From: Epiperipatus broadwayi | Lineage: Eukaryota; Onychophora; Udeonychophora; Euonychophora; Peripatidae | Assembly: GCA_028023455.1 (NCBI GenBank) | Contig: JAQFVV010006200.1 | Coordinates: forward strand, 3,047,738 to 3,111,737 | Direction: 5' to 3' | Length of the DNA stretch: 64,000 bases | Shown here: positions 12,260-24,002 of the stretch, piece by piece | Layout of the letters: each line of letters starts with the position of its first letter | How positions within the stretch are numbered: the stretch's first letter is position 1 | Made by a program: the position numbers and the translations under genes | Notes under the pieces: generated by a model | Database searches by the model: none | What the model saw: the letters and a program-made list of their open reading frames with translations, nothing else | What the model was told of the DNA's origin: nothing

Positions 12260-13840
12260 TCACCCATTGTCAATCCACTGCAGGATGAAGGTCTCTCCAA
12301 GTTTAATCCATCTTTTCCGATCTTTAGCTTCTCTTCTCCACATCACCCCCGCACACTTTCTGATTTCATCCATCCATCTCACATGTGGTCTCTGTCTGGG
12401 TCTTTTACAATCTCTTGGAATCCAGTTTAAAATTTCAATAGTCCATCTATTATCACCTCTTCTACCAATATGTCCAGCCCAACTCCACTTCAATCTTTTA
12501 ATTTTTTCAATGAGGTCAGTAACACCTATTTGTTCTCTTACCCATACATTGCGTTTTTGATCTCTTCTTGTTACTCCCAATATGCATCTCTCCATACTTC
12601 TTTGAGTGGTCTGAAGTCTCTGTATTGCTCTTCTATTAAGTGTCCAAGTCTCAGATCCATAAGTAAGAACTGGTAAAACACATTTGTTAAAAACCTTCCT
12701 TTTCAAACACATAGGCATATTTCCTTTTAGTATCAAGTTATTTCTACCAAAAGCACTCCAACCAAGTTTAATTCTATGATTAATTTCTTCCATTATGTTT
12801 CCATCTGTATTAATAATCTGACCAAGGTATTTGTAACTGTTAACTTCTTCTAATTCATCATAATCAATCTTTATTTTCATATTTTGAGCAAATCGATTAA
12901 ACATTACTTTAGTCTTTTTAACATTTATCTTTAGTCCTACTTTCCTATTTTCATCTGATAATTCCTGCAACATATCCCACAGCTCTGAAGCATTATTTGC
13001 AAAAACAACTACATCATCTGCAAAATCTAAATGACTTAAATAATCTCCATTTACTTTCACTCCTTTAGTTTCCCATTGTAATCCACAAAATACTTCTTGC
13101 AGCACTGCTGTAAAAAGTTTTGGAGATATGGAGTCACCTTGTCTTACACCTTTCTCAATGTTGACTTTCCCAGTATCATTATGTAATCTAATTGTTGCTG
13201 TTGCATTTTTATAAATATTCTTCAAAATATGATAATATCCTGGATCTATACCTTGATGATCCAATGCTTTAATCACTGAAGAAATGTTTATAGAATCAAA
13301 TGCCTTTTCATAATCTACAAATCCAAAACATAATGACAACTCATATTCATTCGTCCTTTCTATAACTTCTTTCAACACCTGGATATGATCTACTGTACTA
13401 AAACCACTTTTAAATCCAGCTTGTTCTCTTGGTTGGTGGAAATCCAATGTTCTCTGTAGACGAGTTGTAATTATCTTGGTAAAAATTTTATATAAAACTG
13501 ATAAAAGGCTGATAGGTCTGTAATTTCTAATATATTCTTTATCACCTTTTTTAAATATTAATATTATTACTGCATTCTTCCAATCATCCGGTACATCTTT
13601 ATCATTTAGACATTTGGTATATAACTTTGCTAAAAAATTTTCTATTTCTTCACCTGCTTCTTTTAATATATCAATTATAATTCCATCATTACCTGGAGCC
13701 TTTCCTTTCTTCATACATTTAATTGTGTATCTCACTTCTTCATTTAAAATTCTGGGCAATTCGGAAGATGTAATAGATATAGGAGGTACTTGTTCTTTAT
13801 TACTATATAATTCTTGATAAAAATCTTCTACCAATTTCAT
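12260..13840 (-). pseudogene. RTE LINE reverse transcriptase and C-terminus
   Basis: This open frame of 526 codons encodes the reverse transcriptase core. Visible motifs in order: 'APGNDGIIIDILKEAG' (about residue 48), 'NYRPISLLSVLYKIFTKII' (about 105), 'EQAGFKSGFSTVDHIQ' (about 138), motif A 'FVDYEKAFDSI' (about 173), motif B 'GVRQGDSISPKLF' (about 231), motif C 'FADDVVVF' with both catalytic aspartates (about 273), 'GLKINVKKTKVM' (about 300) and 'LTYGSETWTLN' (about 390). The C-terminus carries a basic 'LKWSWAGHIGRR' segment and ends 'ILQWIDNG'. The start shown is just the first Met; the true ORF enters from the upstream frames. The RT itself looks intact, so inactivation is due to the upstream frameshifts. 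Confidence 0.9.
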
Positions 13841-13931
13841 GATGTCATCTCTCTTTTTAGTAACAATTCCCTCTTTTTTTCTTATTGCAGATATAAATTT
13901 CCTACCAATACCAATATGTTGTTTTACATTC

Positions 13932-14204
13932 TTAAGACTTATTTTCTTCTACAGCTTTCCTTGCTAGTTCACAGTTATACTTTCTTATATCATTTTCAAC
14001 TCTTTTCCGTACCATTTTACAAAATTCGAGATATTCAATTCTTTTTAATGCATCATTTTTGTATATCTTCATATTCCTTCTTTTCTTCATAAATTCTCTA
14101 GTCTCAGTAGAAATTTTATTGGTCAATTGCTGCTTTTTTCTATCAGCTATTTTTGTTGCAGTTTTTAAAAGTGTATCAGTTATTTTCATATTAATTTCAT
14201 TCAA
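13932..14204 (-). pseudogene. RTE LINE linker segment (between endonuclease and RT)
   Basis: This frame encodes a lysine- and arginine-rich connector ('KTATKIADRKKQQLTNKIS', 'TREFMKKRRNMKIYK') that lies between endonuclease and reverse transcriptase in RTE proteins. It runs out of frame near 13932; the sequence coding for 'KFISAIRKKEGIVTKK', in another frame, bridges to the reverse transcriptase frame. Confidence 0.75.
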
Positions 14205-14295
14205 ATCTGAATCATGTTCAAAATCTACTAATACTTGAAACCGATTTGTAAGTTCTAATTTAAATTCATTAGAATCTTTCTGAAGATTAGGAATA

Positions 14296-14559
14296 TCAAC
14301 TGTAAATATTGTTTTTCTTAATAATTTTTGTATCTAGTTTCACATTAACACGTATCTTACACCTTACTAATCGATGATCACTTCCTGTGTTAAATTTATT
14401 AAGAACATTACAATCTTGAAATATGTATTTCCTGTTAGTCAAAATATAATCCAATTCTGCTGTACCTTCATTTGGATGCTTCCAAGTCCATTTCCTTTTA
14501 ACATTTTTCTCAAAAAAAGAATTCATAATATAAAGTTTTTCTTTTTCTGCAAACTCCAC
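14296..14559 (-). pseudogene. RTE LINE endonuclease, C-terminal part
   Basis: The sequence continues the endonuclease begun at 15080 after a frameshift. It contains 'LDYILTNRKY' and 'TGSDHRLVRCKI', the conserved substrate-binding D and the catalytic SDH motif of the exonuclease-endonuclease-phosphatase fold. Confidence 0.85.
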
Positions 14560-14603
14560 AAGTCTATGTCCTCTCTCATTTCTATTACCATAACCAAAAT
14601 TAC

Positions 14604-15080
14604 CTACAGCACTTTCATTTGTTTATCAATTCTAGCATTAAAGTCTCCCATAACAATTTTAAAATGTTGTTTACTCTGATCAAAAGCCTTTTGTACATCC
14701 ATATAAAAATCTTCTACTACTTCATCACTATGAGAACTTGTTGGGGCATAAACCTGAATTATCTGCATTTGGTATCTGCTATTAAGTTGTATAACTAATC
14801 TTGCCACTCTGTTCGATACACCATCAATCTCCACAATATTGTTCTTCCACTTTTTATTTATAATGAATCCTACTCCACTTGTATTTCCAATATTTGTGCT
14901 TTTATAATAGAGTATATGTCCACTTTTTAAATCAATTGTCTCTTCACCTTTTCTTCTAACTTCACAAAGTCCAATAATGTCCCATTTAATATAAGAGAGT
15001 TCTTCTTCTAATTCTTGCAATCTTCCTTCACTTGAAAGTGATCTGCAGTTGTAAGTACCTAAATAAAAAGTCGTCATCAA
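14604..15080 (-). pseudogene. RTE LINE endonuclease, N-terminal part
   Basis: This begins with Met-Met just inside the ORF and shows the apurinic endonuclease landmarks in order: 'GTYNCRSL' (the conserved Asn), 'DIIGLCEVR' (the metal-binding Glu), 'SGVGFIINK', 'IQVYAPTSSHSDE' and 'IVMGDFNARI' (catalytic Asp and Asn). It is followed by a frameshift, after which the fold is completed at 14296-14559. This Met is a good candidate for the natural start, since the upstream 420 bases show no continuation of the frame. Confidence 0.88.
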
Positions 15081-15662
15081 ATGGCAGCCTGGGTCCGCAA
15101 TCAGGGGATTCTTAGCACCCTCCGCCTTCGGTCACCAGCCGCTGCCTTGGTTGGTGACTTTACAGCCTCCTGGGAATAAGGGCCATGCTTTATTTTTGTC
15201 TGTCATAATTGTATATATGTATTGAAAAAATATTTATCATTTACACAAACATTCATTCTGCCTTATCAGGCACTGAGAAGAAAGACCATGGTGTTTCTCG
15301 ATCTTAAACTCAGAGGTAAAAAGCCAATAAACTCACCATGCTGGCTAATGCGTGTTGGTGAGCAGCCCATCCATGTTCGTATACTATATGAATAATCACA
15401 TAGTAATAACAGCTGCAACGACAAGAACGTATGGAGTGGACATTGGATATTGCCCTGCTCGGTTCCTTTAAGGCCTCCAAGAGGACTCAAAGAGTCTCCT
15501 TTCAGTTAATAGCAAACTCCTTTCAATTACTTATTGCTGTATTCTAACATTTAATATAAAATATTCTTTATAAGTATATTTTTATAATTAACTTTTCTAA
15601 TTTGAACTTTAAATTAATACACCATACAGGCTTACACACACCTGCACATATATAATGTAATA

Positions 15663-16526
15663 CACCTGGGTCTCGTTTTACGCGATAGATAGGTTCCTCA
15701 GAAAACACGCGCAAACGAAATGGCGCAAAAGTAGATGTAACTTACATTGAAAAGGGGGGGATGCGGTCTGTGATTTTTCAAAATTCGCGTAAAAGCAAAA
15801 CACCAACATAAAATTACTTTAAATTCGCGCAAAAAAAAAAAAAATAAGGAAATAAAATATGACTAATAATTTCAAATTTGAAAAAAATTGATACAAGACA
15901 AGCTTTTTTTAACTATAATATTTAATTTTATTCAAAATAATATATTTTTATGCATAATTTACAGTACAGTAATTTACATTTTTTATACATGTTTTAATTA
16001 TTATGATTTTCTGGTGACAACGTAATTAGTAATTAATCTTTGAGGCGATGATTATATTAATTGTTTATGAAGCTCGCGATATCCAGACATACAACCATTT
16101 GGCTCTCGTTGGAATTTAAGAGCACGTTAATGATTAGTGTTATTAATAAGAAAATAATAATTGATTACGTACTTTTTTAAAAAGCAAAAACAGAATGTGA
16201 TTTAAAATGCAAAATTAACACGCACAATGTTTGAACAAATTTACATTATAATCTTGTAAAATTTAATATGTGTATACATAAAATGTGGAAATCGTGATTT
16301 TAATTTCATTGCATAAAATCTTACTATTATAAAGCACTGAAAATATTGAAATTACTAAGATGAAAGTCGAATTCCAATAATGTGCTATTACTTTCAATAT
16401 AACGTAAGTGTGCGAAATTTATTATTTAAAGTAATAGTGCATTATCGGAAAACGACTTCCGGTGAAACACGAATCCGTAACTTCAAAATCGTGTTAAATA
16501 AGTCCGCGTAAAAAGAGACCCAGGTG
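15663..16526. mobile_element. TA-flanked MITE, copy 1 of 3
   Basis: The 864-bp element starts CACCTGGGTCTCGTTTTACG and ends CGTAAAAAGAGACCCAGGTG, giving inverted repeats of about 20 bp. It is flanked by TA on each side, the target duplication of the Tc1/mariner/pogo superfamily. There is no coding capacity. The '…CTCGTTTTACGCG…' style of terminus is reminiscent of pogo/Tigger MITEs; this assignment is inference. Homologous copies lie at 33011-33656 and 37421-38272. Its right TA overlaps the terminal TATA of the adjacent foldback element, so it inserted exactly at that element's edge. Confidence 0.88.
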
Positions 16527-17283
16527 TATAAGGGATTCGAACTCAGACTTTCACACAACTCTCCATGCCATCTCATATTGCTGACCCATCTGATCATACA
16601 CATGTTCAAAAGATAAATAATCACCAATATACATATTTCATGCTAAACCAGCAATCATCAGTTGGTCCAGATTACTAACCTCACACATATATACAATCAG
16701 TGCTCAGCTTTATATTAAGATAGCCAATCTTCATACTTTAATGGACAGGCTTCAAACTACTCCAACCCACAACTCTTCAGCCATCCATTTCATTGAAAGT
16801 CTGATGATGGAACATTCAATGCCCACATTAGTGCCAAGGTTGTCATCCTACCCATGTTGACTGTCTAGTCATTCTGACTCTTCATGTTGTACTGGAGAAT
16901 AATCCATTTACTTACATATGCAAAATGATTAAACAGAGTCAACATGGGTAGGATGACAACCTTGGCATTAACGTGGGCTTTGAACATTCCATCATCAGAT
17001 TTTCAATGAAATGGATGACTGAAGAGTTGTGGATTGGAGTAGTTTGAAGCCTGTCCATTAAAGTATGAAGATTGGCTATCTTAATATAAAGCTGAGCACT
17101 GATTGTATATATGTGTGAGGATAGTAATTGGACTAACTAATGATTGATTGCTGGTTTAGTATGAAATACGTAAATTGGTGATTATTTATCTTTTCAACAT
17201 GTGTATGATCAGGTGGGTCAGCAATATGAGATGGCATAGAGAGTTGAGGATTGTGTGAAAGTCTTGAGTTCGAATCCCTTATA
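16527..17283. mobile_element. Foldback element, copy 1
   Basis: Two inverted arms of about 340 bp (16527-16862 and 16936-17283) surround a spacer of about 70 bp. The arms begin and end TATAAGGGATTCGAACTC / GAGTTCGAATCCCTTATA. The string GAGTTCGAATCCC fits an RNA polymerase III B box, so each arm could derive from a tRNA-related SINE arranged head to head. The arms are about 93-95% alike by eye. A second, more diverged copy lies at 30234-31050. No open frame is supported. Confidence 0.88.
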
Positions 17284-17661
17284 TTAATTTAAACTTTGTG
17301 AAACCTATAGTATAGATAATAGAAAAATGATACATTAGTTGGCTATAACTCTAAAACATGACATGAATGTCTAGATGTATCAATAATATATGTAGTTTTA
17401 ATTATATGAATTGTTGGCTGTACATATCAATACCAAGTTAGGTATGATACCCATAAATATTGCTTCAGAACAGTATTATAGCAGGTTAACTTACCACAGA
17501 TTTTAATCATGCAAACTTATAATAATCACTCATACAAATTTTACCCTTTAACCATTGCAATACATATTCAAAAATAGTGCTGGTTATTCTTCTTTTGTAC
17601 TTGAATAATCAAGTGCATATTTCACAATTAAACTATCTTTGTAAAATGCTTCAGAATATAT
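17284..17661. other. AT-rich spacer, nothing recognised
   Basis: Short unique-looking AT-rich sequence between the foldback element and the LTR-like block. Confidence 0.5.
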
Positions 17662-19832
17662 TGTAACGAGCACAGACGTTCGTTACATTGTGTTTTATTA
17701 TTAAACAAGTTAAAATAAGAAGTTCGCATTTAAAAATTTTCTTTAAGAATTAAAAATTGAAATTAAATATCATCTTAAACTCGTATATGTTAAATCCCAC
17801 AGATAATGAAAAATTATTAAAATAAAACTTTATTAAAGAAAAAGTATTTTAAAACTAAATTTTAAAAAGATTTGGAGATAAAATTATATCTTTAAATTTA
17901 TCTTTAAATATATTTTTGATTTGGAAAACAGGTTAATTAATCAGAAATGGAAATGATTGTTAATTAGTTAAATGTAAACCAGCCTTGGGCATTTAAATGT
18001 AAAAACATCGGTCAGATAGGAAAACAATAGAAACTGTTAGCAAATAAGAAGAAATCCCTATGGAATCGGACCGCAGCGAAAGGACCATCGCATCGGTGAC
18101 GTAATGTAAATTCAATCCTTCACATTAATATAAAAAGGACGTTTGGAAATTATGAGAGTTATTGATTATTTACGATGTGACAGATATGTGTTAGTGCGGA
18201 AGTGAAGGAGAAGGGATTGAAAAAGACTCACGTTCAATCCCTTCAGTTGTTATAAAATGGAAAAATGAAACATCGCTTTTCTTATTATATTCAGAGGACC
18301 ACAGGATCATCGGGAAATTTAACGCTGGATTTCAAACGGGAAGCAACTGTTAAAGATGAACATTTCTAAAACCGTAAGAACTTTATAAAATATAACGAAC
18401 AATATTAATTTGAAAACACTAAGAACTTTAAATTTTAAACTTTCCTAGTAATTTAATTGTTACAAATAGAATCCTATCTGACCAAACTAAATTCTTTATT
18501 AATAGTGTTATTTGATGTATTTTTTTTTCTTATTTATGTAAAATCATTTCCATTTATTTATTTTTTGTTCTTTAAGTTTTTATCATGATTTTTTTTGTTT
18601 TTCGTTAAATTAATTATATAAATGTTAAACTTAAGTCGGGCGTGAATGGCTGTATAGATTTGTAAAGTTATATTAGGGGAGGGTAATCTTAGGTTATTTG
18701 TGTCGTTGTTAAATTGGGTCTATGGATTGGATATATTGATGTAGTTAGTAGATGTAGTCGGAGATTCGCTACTGGCAGAATCGCTGCATACGCCGCACTC
18801 TCCCGTTTTGCCTATGGAAGGAATTATAAGACGCAGAGCGCAGTTCCTTTCTATGGAGTTTTTTTTATTGCTCTTCTTGTCTGGTAGATGTCATATTCCT
18901 ATCTGATGAGGGTCAATGCCTTCTCTTAATCTTTTTGGTGCTGTCGTATTCCATATTACATTGAATACATCGATATATCAGATGAATTGATGCCAGTTTG
19001 ACTGCGAATTTTAGCCTAAGGTTAAATAGGGATAGAATATTTTATTTTCAAATGCAAATCTATGTAGTCTATTCATACTCGACCCTAAATAAAAATGCAT
19101 TAAATTTAAGTTGTTTATAGACGCTTGCATGGATTGGTTATCTGTTAAGTATGTTTTTGGTTTACATATTTGATCAAAATATATAGACATTCGATAAATA
19201 ATGATACCTTACGGTGAGTATCTATAATGTATTTATTCGGATGTCTTTTAAGTTATTGGTGACAATGCAAGTATCTTATGCTGAATCCTAGAGGGTTTCT
19301 TATATTTTCCTATGCAATTGTCAGTAATCAATAATTTTGTATTTTGATCGTTTATGTTTATTTTGAAATGTTTTTGACCGTTGAAATCTATGTAACCGAT
19401 CTATAGCAACATATAACAAGCTTTTATAATCCCATCTGTGCGAACTTAATTAAAATGTAAACTTATAATATAATAGACATTAAAATGTAAATTAAAATCT
19501 AAGGTAAAGTTAAAAATAATGTTAAAATGTAAACTAATATTAAAATAATTTTAAATCTTATATATATGTGCATAAATAAATGTTTGTATGTTAATTACTG
19601 GCAGTGGCTTATTTTATTCTTTTTTATATATACTCTTAGATTATATTATTAAATCTCTGCTATTCCACTGAGCTAGTGACATGGGCTAACGACCGGATGC
19701 AAAATTTAAAAAAAAAAAATTTTTTTTTTTTTACTTACGTATCTGCCTACTTTATAAATTTTTCTAGGTTCAAATGCCTAGATGGCGCCCTGTAGTGCAG
19801 ATCACGTTAAGTCTTTTCTCCGGATTGTTACA
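17662..19832 (+). mobile_element. Probable LTR of a Gypsy-like retrotransposon, with a trace of primer-binding site
   Basis: The block starts TGTAACGAGC and ends TTGTTACA (TG…CA). It is followed at once by ACTGGCCCC, which resembles the TGGCGCC primer-binding start found next to the 5' LTR of Gypsy elements. The length, 2.17 kb, is long for an LTR. Within it are a CRE-like TGACGTAA and a TATA box (18097-18139), as expected for a U3 promoter, and a GC-richer stretch (about 18760-18850). No gag or pol coding follows and no second LTR is present, so it would be a truncated remnant. An AATATAT heptamer occurs at 17655-17661 and again at 19842-19848; in this AT-rich context it may be chance. Confidence 0.5.
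18097..18139 (+). promoter_or_regulatory. CRE-like site and TATA box inside the LTR-like block
   Basis: TGACGTAA (18097-18104) lies about 25 bases upstream of ATATAAAAAGG (18129-18139). The pair has the layout of a polymerase II core promoter and fits the U3 part of an LTR. Confidence 0.4.
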
Positions 19833-20032
19833 ACTGGCCCCAATATATAAAAGAACTATACAAATTATTAATATACTAGATCTTTATTTCAAAATCTAAG
19901 AACTGGAGATATGAATTTTGTAAAATGCAATTCAGAATTCATATAATATTTTATTTGCTATATAAATTTATAAAGACATGTTGTATTAGAGATGAAATTA
20001 TTTTTAAAACTTCTAATTAATGTAAGTCTATT

Positions 20033-21834
20033 CGGTTGTATTCTCATCCTTGGTGTTGGCCTTCAGATGGCGTTGACGCTAATCAAAAACATATGCATAT
20101 AACGATTTCGGGCCGGACCTAAATGATCGATTTGATCTAAAAAGATATGGTTTCTTAGATTTGTAATAAAATATTATACTAACTAATCCTATTATATGAT
20201 GTTAGTTTTTTTTTCATTTTTGTAAATGTTTATTAATCTTATCTTGTTTTTGAGTTTGTGTGTGTATGTCTTTAAAGTTACGGTGTTTTTCTAATTTTTT
20301 TTTTTGACTTTACGTGTGTCTTTTTAAAGTTACGTTTTTTTTTTTTTGCAAGAGTAAATCAATAATTTTATTCAAAAGCAAGACATAATAAGTAAGTGTT
20401 TATTATTCTTACCTTGTTTTTAAGTTTGTGTGTGTATCTTTAAAGTTACGGTATTTTTTTTGCAAGAGTAAATCAATAATTTGATTCAAAAGCAAGACGT
20501 AATAAGTCAATGTTTATTAATCTTAGATTGTTTTTGAGTTTGTGTGTGTCTTTAAAGTTACGGGGCTTTTTCTCATTTTTTTTTTTTGGACTTTATGTGT
20601 GTCTTTTTTTTTAAAGTTACGTATTTTTGGTCAAGAGTAAATCAATCATTTTATTAAAAAAGCAAGAGGTAATTCTAAATCTATCAAAAGTAACGTAATT
20701 TATATACTACAATTTAGAATTGATACCTGACTACTATTGGTAAGGATCGTCATTAAAAGACTCGATTGAAAAATGATACCCAACTTAATTTCCGTTTTCC
20801 TTTTTTTTGGGGGGGGACAGTAATAAATCAGAAAGTGAGTTGTTTTTGTTAAGTCTGTCTATATAAAAAGGGTACCGTTATTGAAATACTAAATTTAAAA
20901 ATGATAGCCGACTAATTTGCATTTCTTTTGACAGTAATTAATCAGAAAATGGGTTTCTTTTTTTTTGGTAAATCTTGTGTATATATAAAAACAAACAAAC
21001 CGTAATTCAAAGACTCCATTGAAAAAATCAAACCCCGTTGAATTTGCTTTTTTTTTTTAAAGACAGTAATTAATCAGGAACTGGGTTGTTTTTGTTAGTG
21101 TGTAGATATAAAAACTAATCTTATTTTGAAATAATAAATGTAACAAAACAAAAAAATAATACCCGACTAATTTTATTTTTCGGACAAGTAATTCCTAATA
21201 ATTAGACAGTAGGTTGTTTTTGTTTGTGCATATATATATAGCGAAAGTAACTGGTCACGAACGAATTCTCGCGAAAACGGCACTTTTCGCGTGATCCTTT
21301 AATTTTTTTCCCTTTCACACCCTTAAAAGCAATTTTTAAGGGTTACCCCTTCGTAATGGAATCTTCAGGACATTATTACTAAACTTACAACAGTAAACTA
21401 AGTTACAACACATTAAAAAAATAGACATCTTATCAAATTTTAAAAAAACTACGACTGCTTCAAAGACACACACTCTCACACGAAACTACAGAGAAAATAG
21501 ATATTCTACTATTACGAGAAAATGATGAACAAAATCGACTACTACGGCAGCCGATCCAGGCATTTCTTTCTCTCTGCTTTTAGCATAGAAAAAAAGCCAT
21601 AACCGGCAGCCGTCGGGAACTCTTTCTGTGTTTTATCATAGAAAAAAGTCTCTTTGTGTTGGCTTCTGTAGCCGTCACCTCCTCCGTCCAACATAACGTG
21701 AGGACTTTTCTGCGTTTATAACGTAGAAAATTTCCTCTTTTGTTGGGTGAAGGCCGGTGAAACGATATATTTCTAGGAATTTACATAGAAATAGCGACAT
21801 CTGAAGGCGAACACCAAGGATGAGAAAACAACCG
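20033..21834. mobile_element. Unclassified 1.8-kb TIR element with internal tandem arrays
   Basis: The ends form inverted repeats of about 40 bp with three mismatches: CGGTTGTATTCTCATCCTTG on the left, with CGGTTGTTTTCTCATCCTTG as complement of the right. They are flanked by TCTATT at 20027-20032 and 21835-21840, a 6-bp target duplication. The interior is built of repeats. Three units start TGTTTATTA at about 20228, 20398 and 20511. Four units of about 120 bp contain GACAGTAATTAATCAG-like cores (20750-21240). Three units at 21520-21740 contain CTTTCTCTCTGCTTTTAGCATAGAAAA-like blocks. The 21240-21830 part is GC-richer than the surroundings. No transposase is encoded; the superfamily is undecided (6-bp duplications occur in Polinton/Maverick and Dada groups). 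Confidence 0.82.
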
Positions 21835-21840
21835 TCTATT

Positions 21841-23994
21841 CTAATTGAGTCAGCATGATAGACACACATCCAAACATTAGCTCTTAACAAAATCTTTAAT
21901 AGGATAAATTTCTAGATATCAATTTTGATAAATAATTCCTATTGATATATCCACATGACATATAATAAAATGTAATTGCACTAAATGGATGGCAATTTCT
22001 ATGAGCTGCATTAGCCCTACAATTAATCCTTGTTTTAATTTTAAAACCAACATGATTATAATAGAGTATTGTGTCAAATAGGAAAGGTTATATTCAAAGA
22101 ATAAATGACAAAATAAAAATATTAAGTCTTGTAGGTGGAAAAGAAAGTTCACTTTAAAATTTAAATACAGTTCAAAAAATATAAATTCAAAATCATTTTT
22201 ATATGATCATCTTAAGATTATGGATTCAGTATTCAGCAATTTCCAGGTGATTTGCATTTACAATTTAAATACTTATTTCTTAACATTTTTTTTAGAGTTC
22301 TATATACTATACGAAGTTTATGAGTTTAGATTTTTGATGCTGGTTCCTGGGTTTTCTGTAGTTATATCTTTATCACTGTCAGGTTTCCACAAATTTTGAA
22401 AGATTGTAGTCATAATTGGTTCATATCGTTAATAGTTAACTTTTAATAAATTGATATATAGTTGATATTATCTGCTCCCAAGACCATTCTTACTGAAGTC
22501 GGCTCTGAAGATCTAAGACCAGATGAAGATAAACAAGAAGAATAAGAAATTGGTTTTTGTTATCAGATTATTTATATATTTTTTTTTATCTAAGAAAATG
22601 ATAATTTCTTAATTACTAAGGACAAATTATTGTAACAAAAGTTCTGTTTCTGGAAACCAATGAAAGATTTATTTTGAAATAATACGTACTGCAGAGTATA
22701 ATTTTAAAGTTCTCTATATCTAAAATTGTGTATCTATATACTCGCAAAATTTGACTATTGTAAAATTTATTTTGTAATATTTATGTGGCTTTACTAACTT
22801 AATTTTAATATATAACATTAAATGGGCCTCCTTTTTAACTGCATAATGTAAACATGAAATAGATATTTCTAATTCAATATATATAAAGGTAATAATAAAA
22901 TTAATTATTAGATTCTGCATTGTTTAATGGTTGGTTATCTTAGCTTCATGTGTATAAGTAGATGAAATTGCTTGCAATGGAATAAAGTATGAGGATTGTT
23001 GAACAATACGCTTCATTTTGTATACTGCAAAAATTATTCAAAGAGTAATAATTTATTTATAAAATAATTTAATTTTAGAAAGAAAATTTCAGTATTGCAA
23101 TGTAGTTGAATGGGATTTTTTTTTTAGAGGTTGTTGTGTTGTAGATTTTGAAATAGCATTGAATAAGTTAATCTATCCCAAATATTAAATATACATACCA
23201 ATAGGCTTTGGCTTAGATAAGAAACAATAATTAATATCCATAATGTTTCCACTTTGCATTTAACTGAAATATGATTCATTCTATATCAAATACGATCACA
23301 GTATGTTTTTATATGAATAAATAATATTTTAAAAAAAAGTTAAATGTATTTAAAGAAGTGTTTTAATAGTTGTGGATTCATAGCAAATAGGAAAAAATAT
23401 TTTGAATAAGGCTTTTGATTTCAAATGGTATAGGAATAGATTATATTTGAACTGAATTTGTTATCTCTAGACATGGTAGGTTTATGTAATAATTATTATT
23501 GCCTACCAGTACAATAAGTTCTTATCGGACATTTAAACATCCTATAAGATTATCTATTTTCCCTGCTCAATGATATCCACTAACACAAATTCTTTAGCCA
23601 AAATCAAAACTTTCTATTTATTTTATATACAAGTGGTAAACAACTTACGTGAACATGAATTCACATCATTAATGAAATTTCAAGTGATTAGATATCTATG
23701 CAATAAAGAATCACTAAATTCAGAAAATTCTTCAGAAGGCTCTTCATGGTCTTGCCCAGAAAAAGTGTTTACTTAAATTATTGTCGTGAAATTGCAAAAA
23801 TATGGTAAATCATTATGGCATCTGGTATATAATGCTATTCTTGTCATGTCATAAGAACTGTTATTTTATATTGTATTAGACTAGAATCCATTCTGAAGAA
23901 ATAACAATAGAATATGTGATTGAGGGTTGTTGTTTTTTTTTTTTTTAAGTTTTAGCTCGTAATGAATGTTTGAAATTTCTTGTTTTTATTTCAG
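21841..23994 (+). other. 5' flank of RPS15A; leader exon not located
   Basis: The sequence is AT-rich with no convincing coding region. The RPS15A first coding exon has a splice acceptor at 23993-23994, so a promoter and an untranslated first exon must lie here or further upstream. I looked for a pyrimidine-rich (TOP-like) start followed by a GT donor and could not choose one. Confidence 0.5.
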
Positions 23995-24002
23995 AAATAA
24001 TA

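Larger units (their letters stand above)
12240..15500 (-). mobile_element. Near full-length RTE-type LINE, frameshifted
   Basis: A non-LTR retrotransposon read on the - strand. Order: a 5' untranslated region (about 15500-15081), an apurinic endonuclease (15080-14300), a linker, reverse transcriptase (13840-12700), and a C-terminal region ending at 12260. The 3' end is a GAT-rich tail at about 12245-12260, typical of the RTE clade. The single ORF of about 940 codons is broken by at least three frameshifts, at about 14600-14560, 14300-14205 and 13930-13840. Clade assignment rests on the endonuclease ('GTYNCRSL', 'LGLCEVR'-like start), 'QAGFKSGFSTVDHI', 'GVRQGDSISPKLF' and 'LTYGSETWTLN'. It is the best preserved RTE copy here and served as reference for the other four. 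Confidence 0.9.

Noticed and set aside
12267-12676. Plus-strand open frames across the RTE LINE
   Set aside because: They are the complement of the reverse transcriptase coding sequence.
15266-15490. 74-codon frame upstream of the RTE endonuclease
   Set aside because: It probably lies in the 5' untranslated part of the LINE; there is no endonuclease-like or ORF1-like motif.
23570-23776. 68-codon frame just upstream of RPS15A
   Set aside because: It has low-complexity, AT-driven composition, no splice signals that would join it, and uS8 needs no extra N-terminus.
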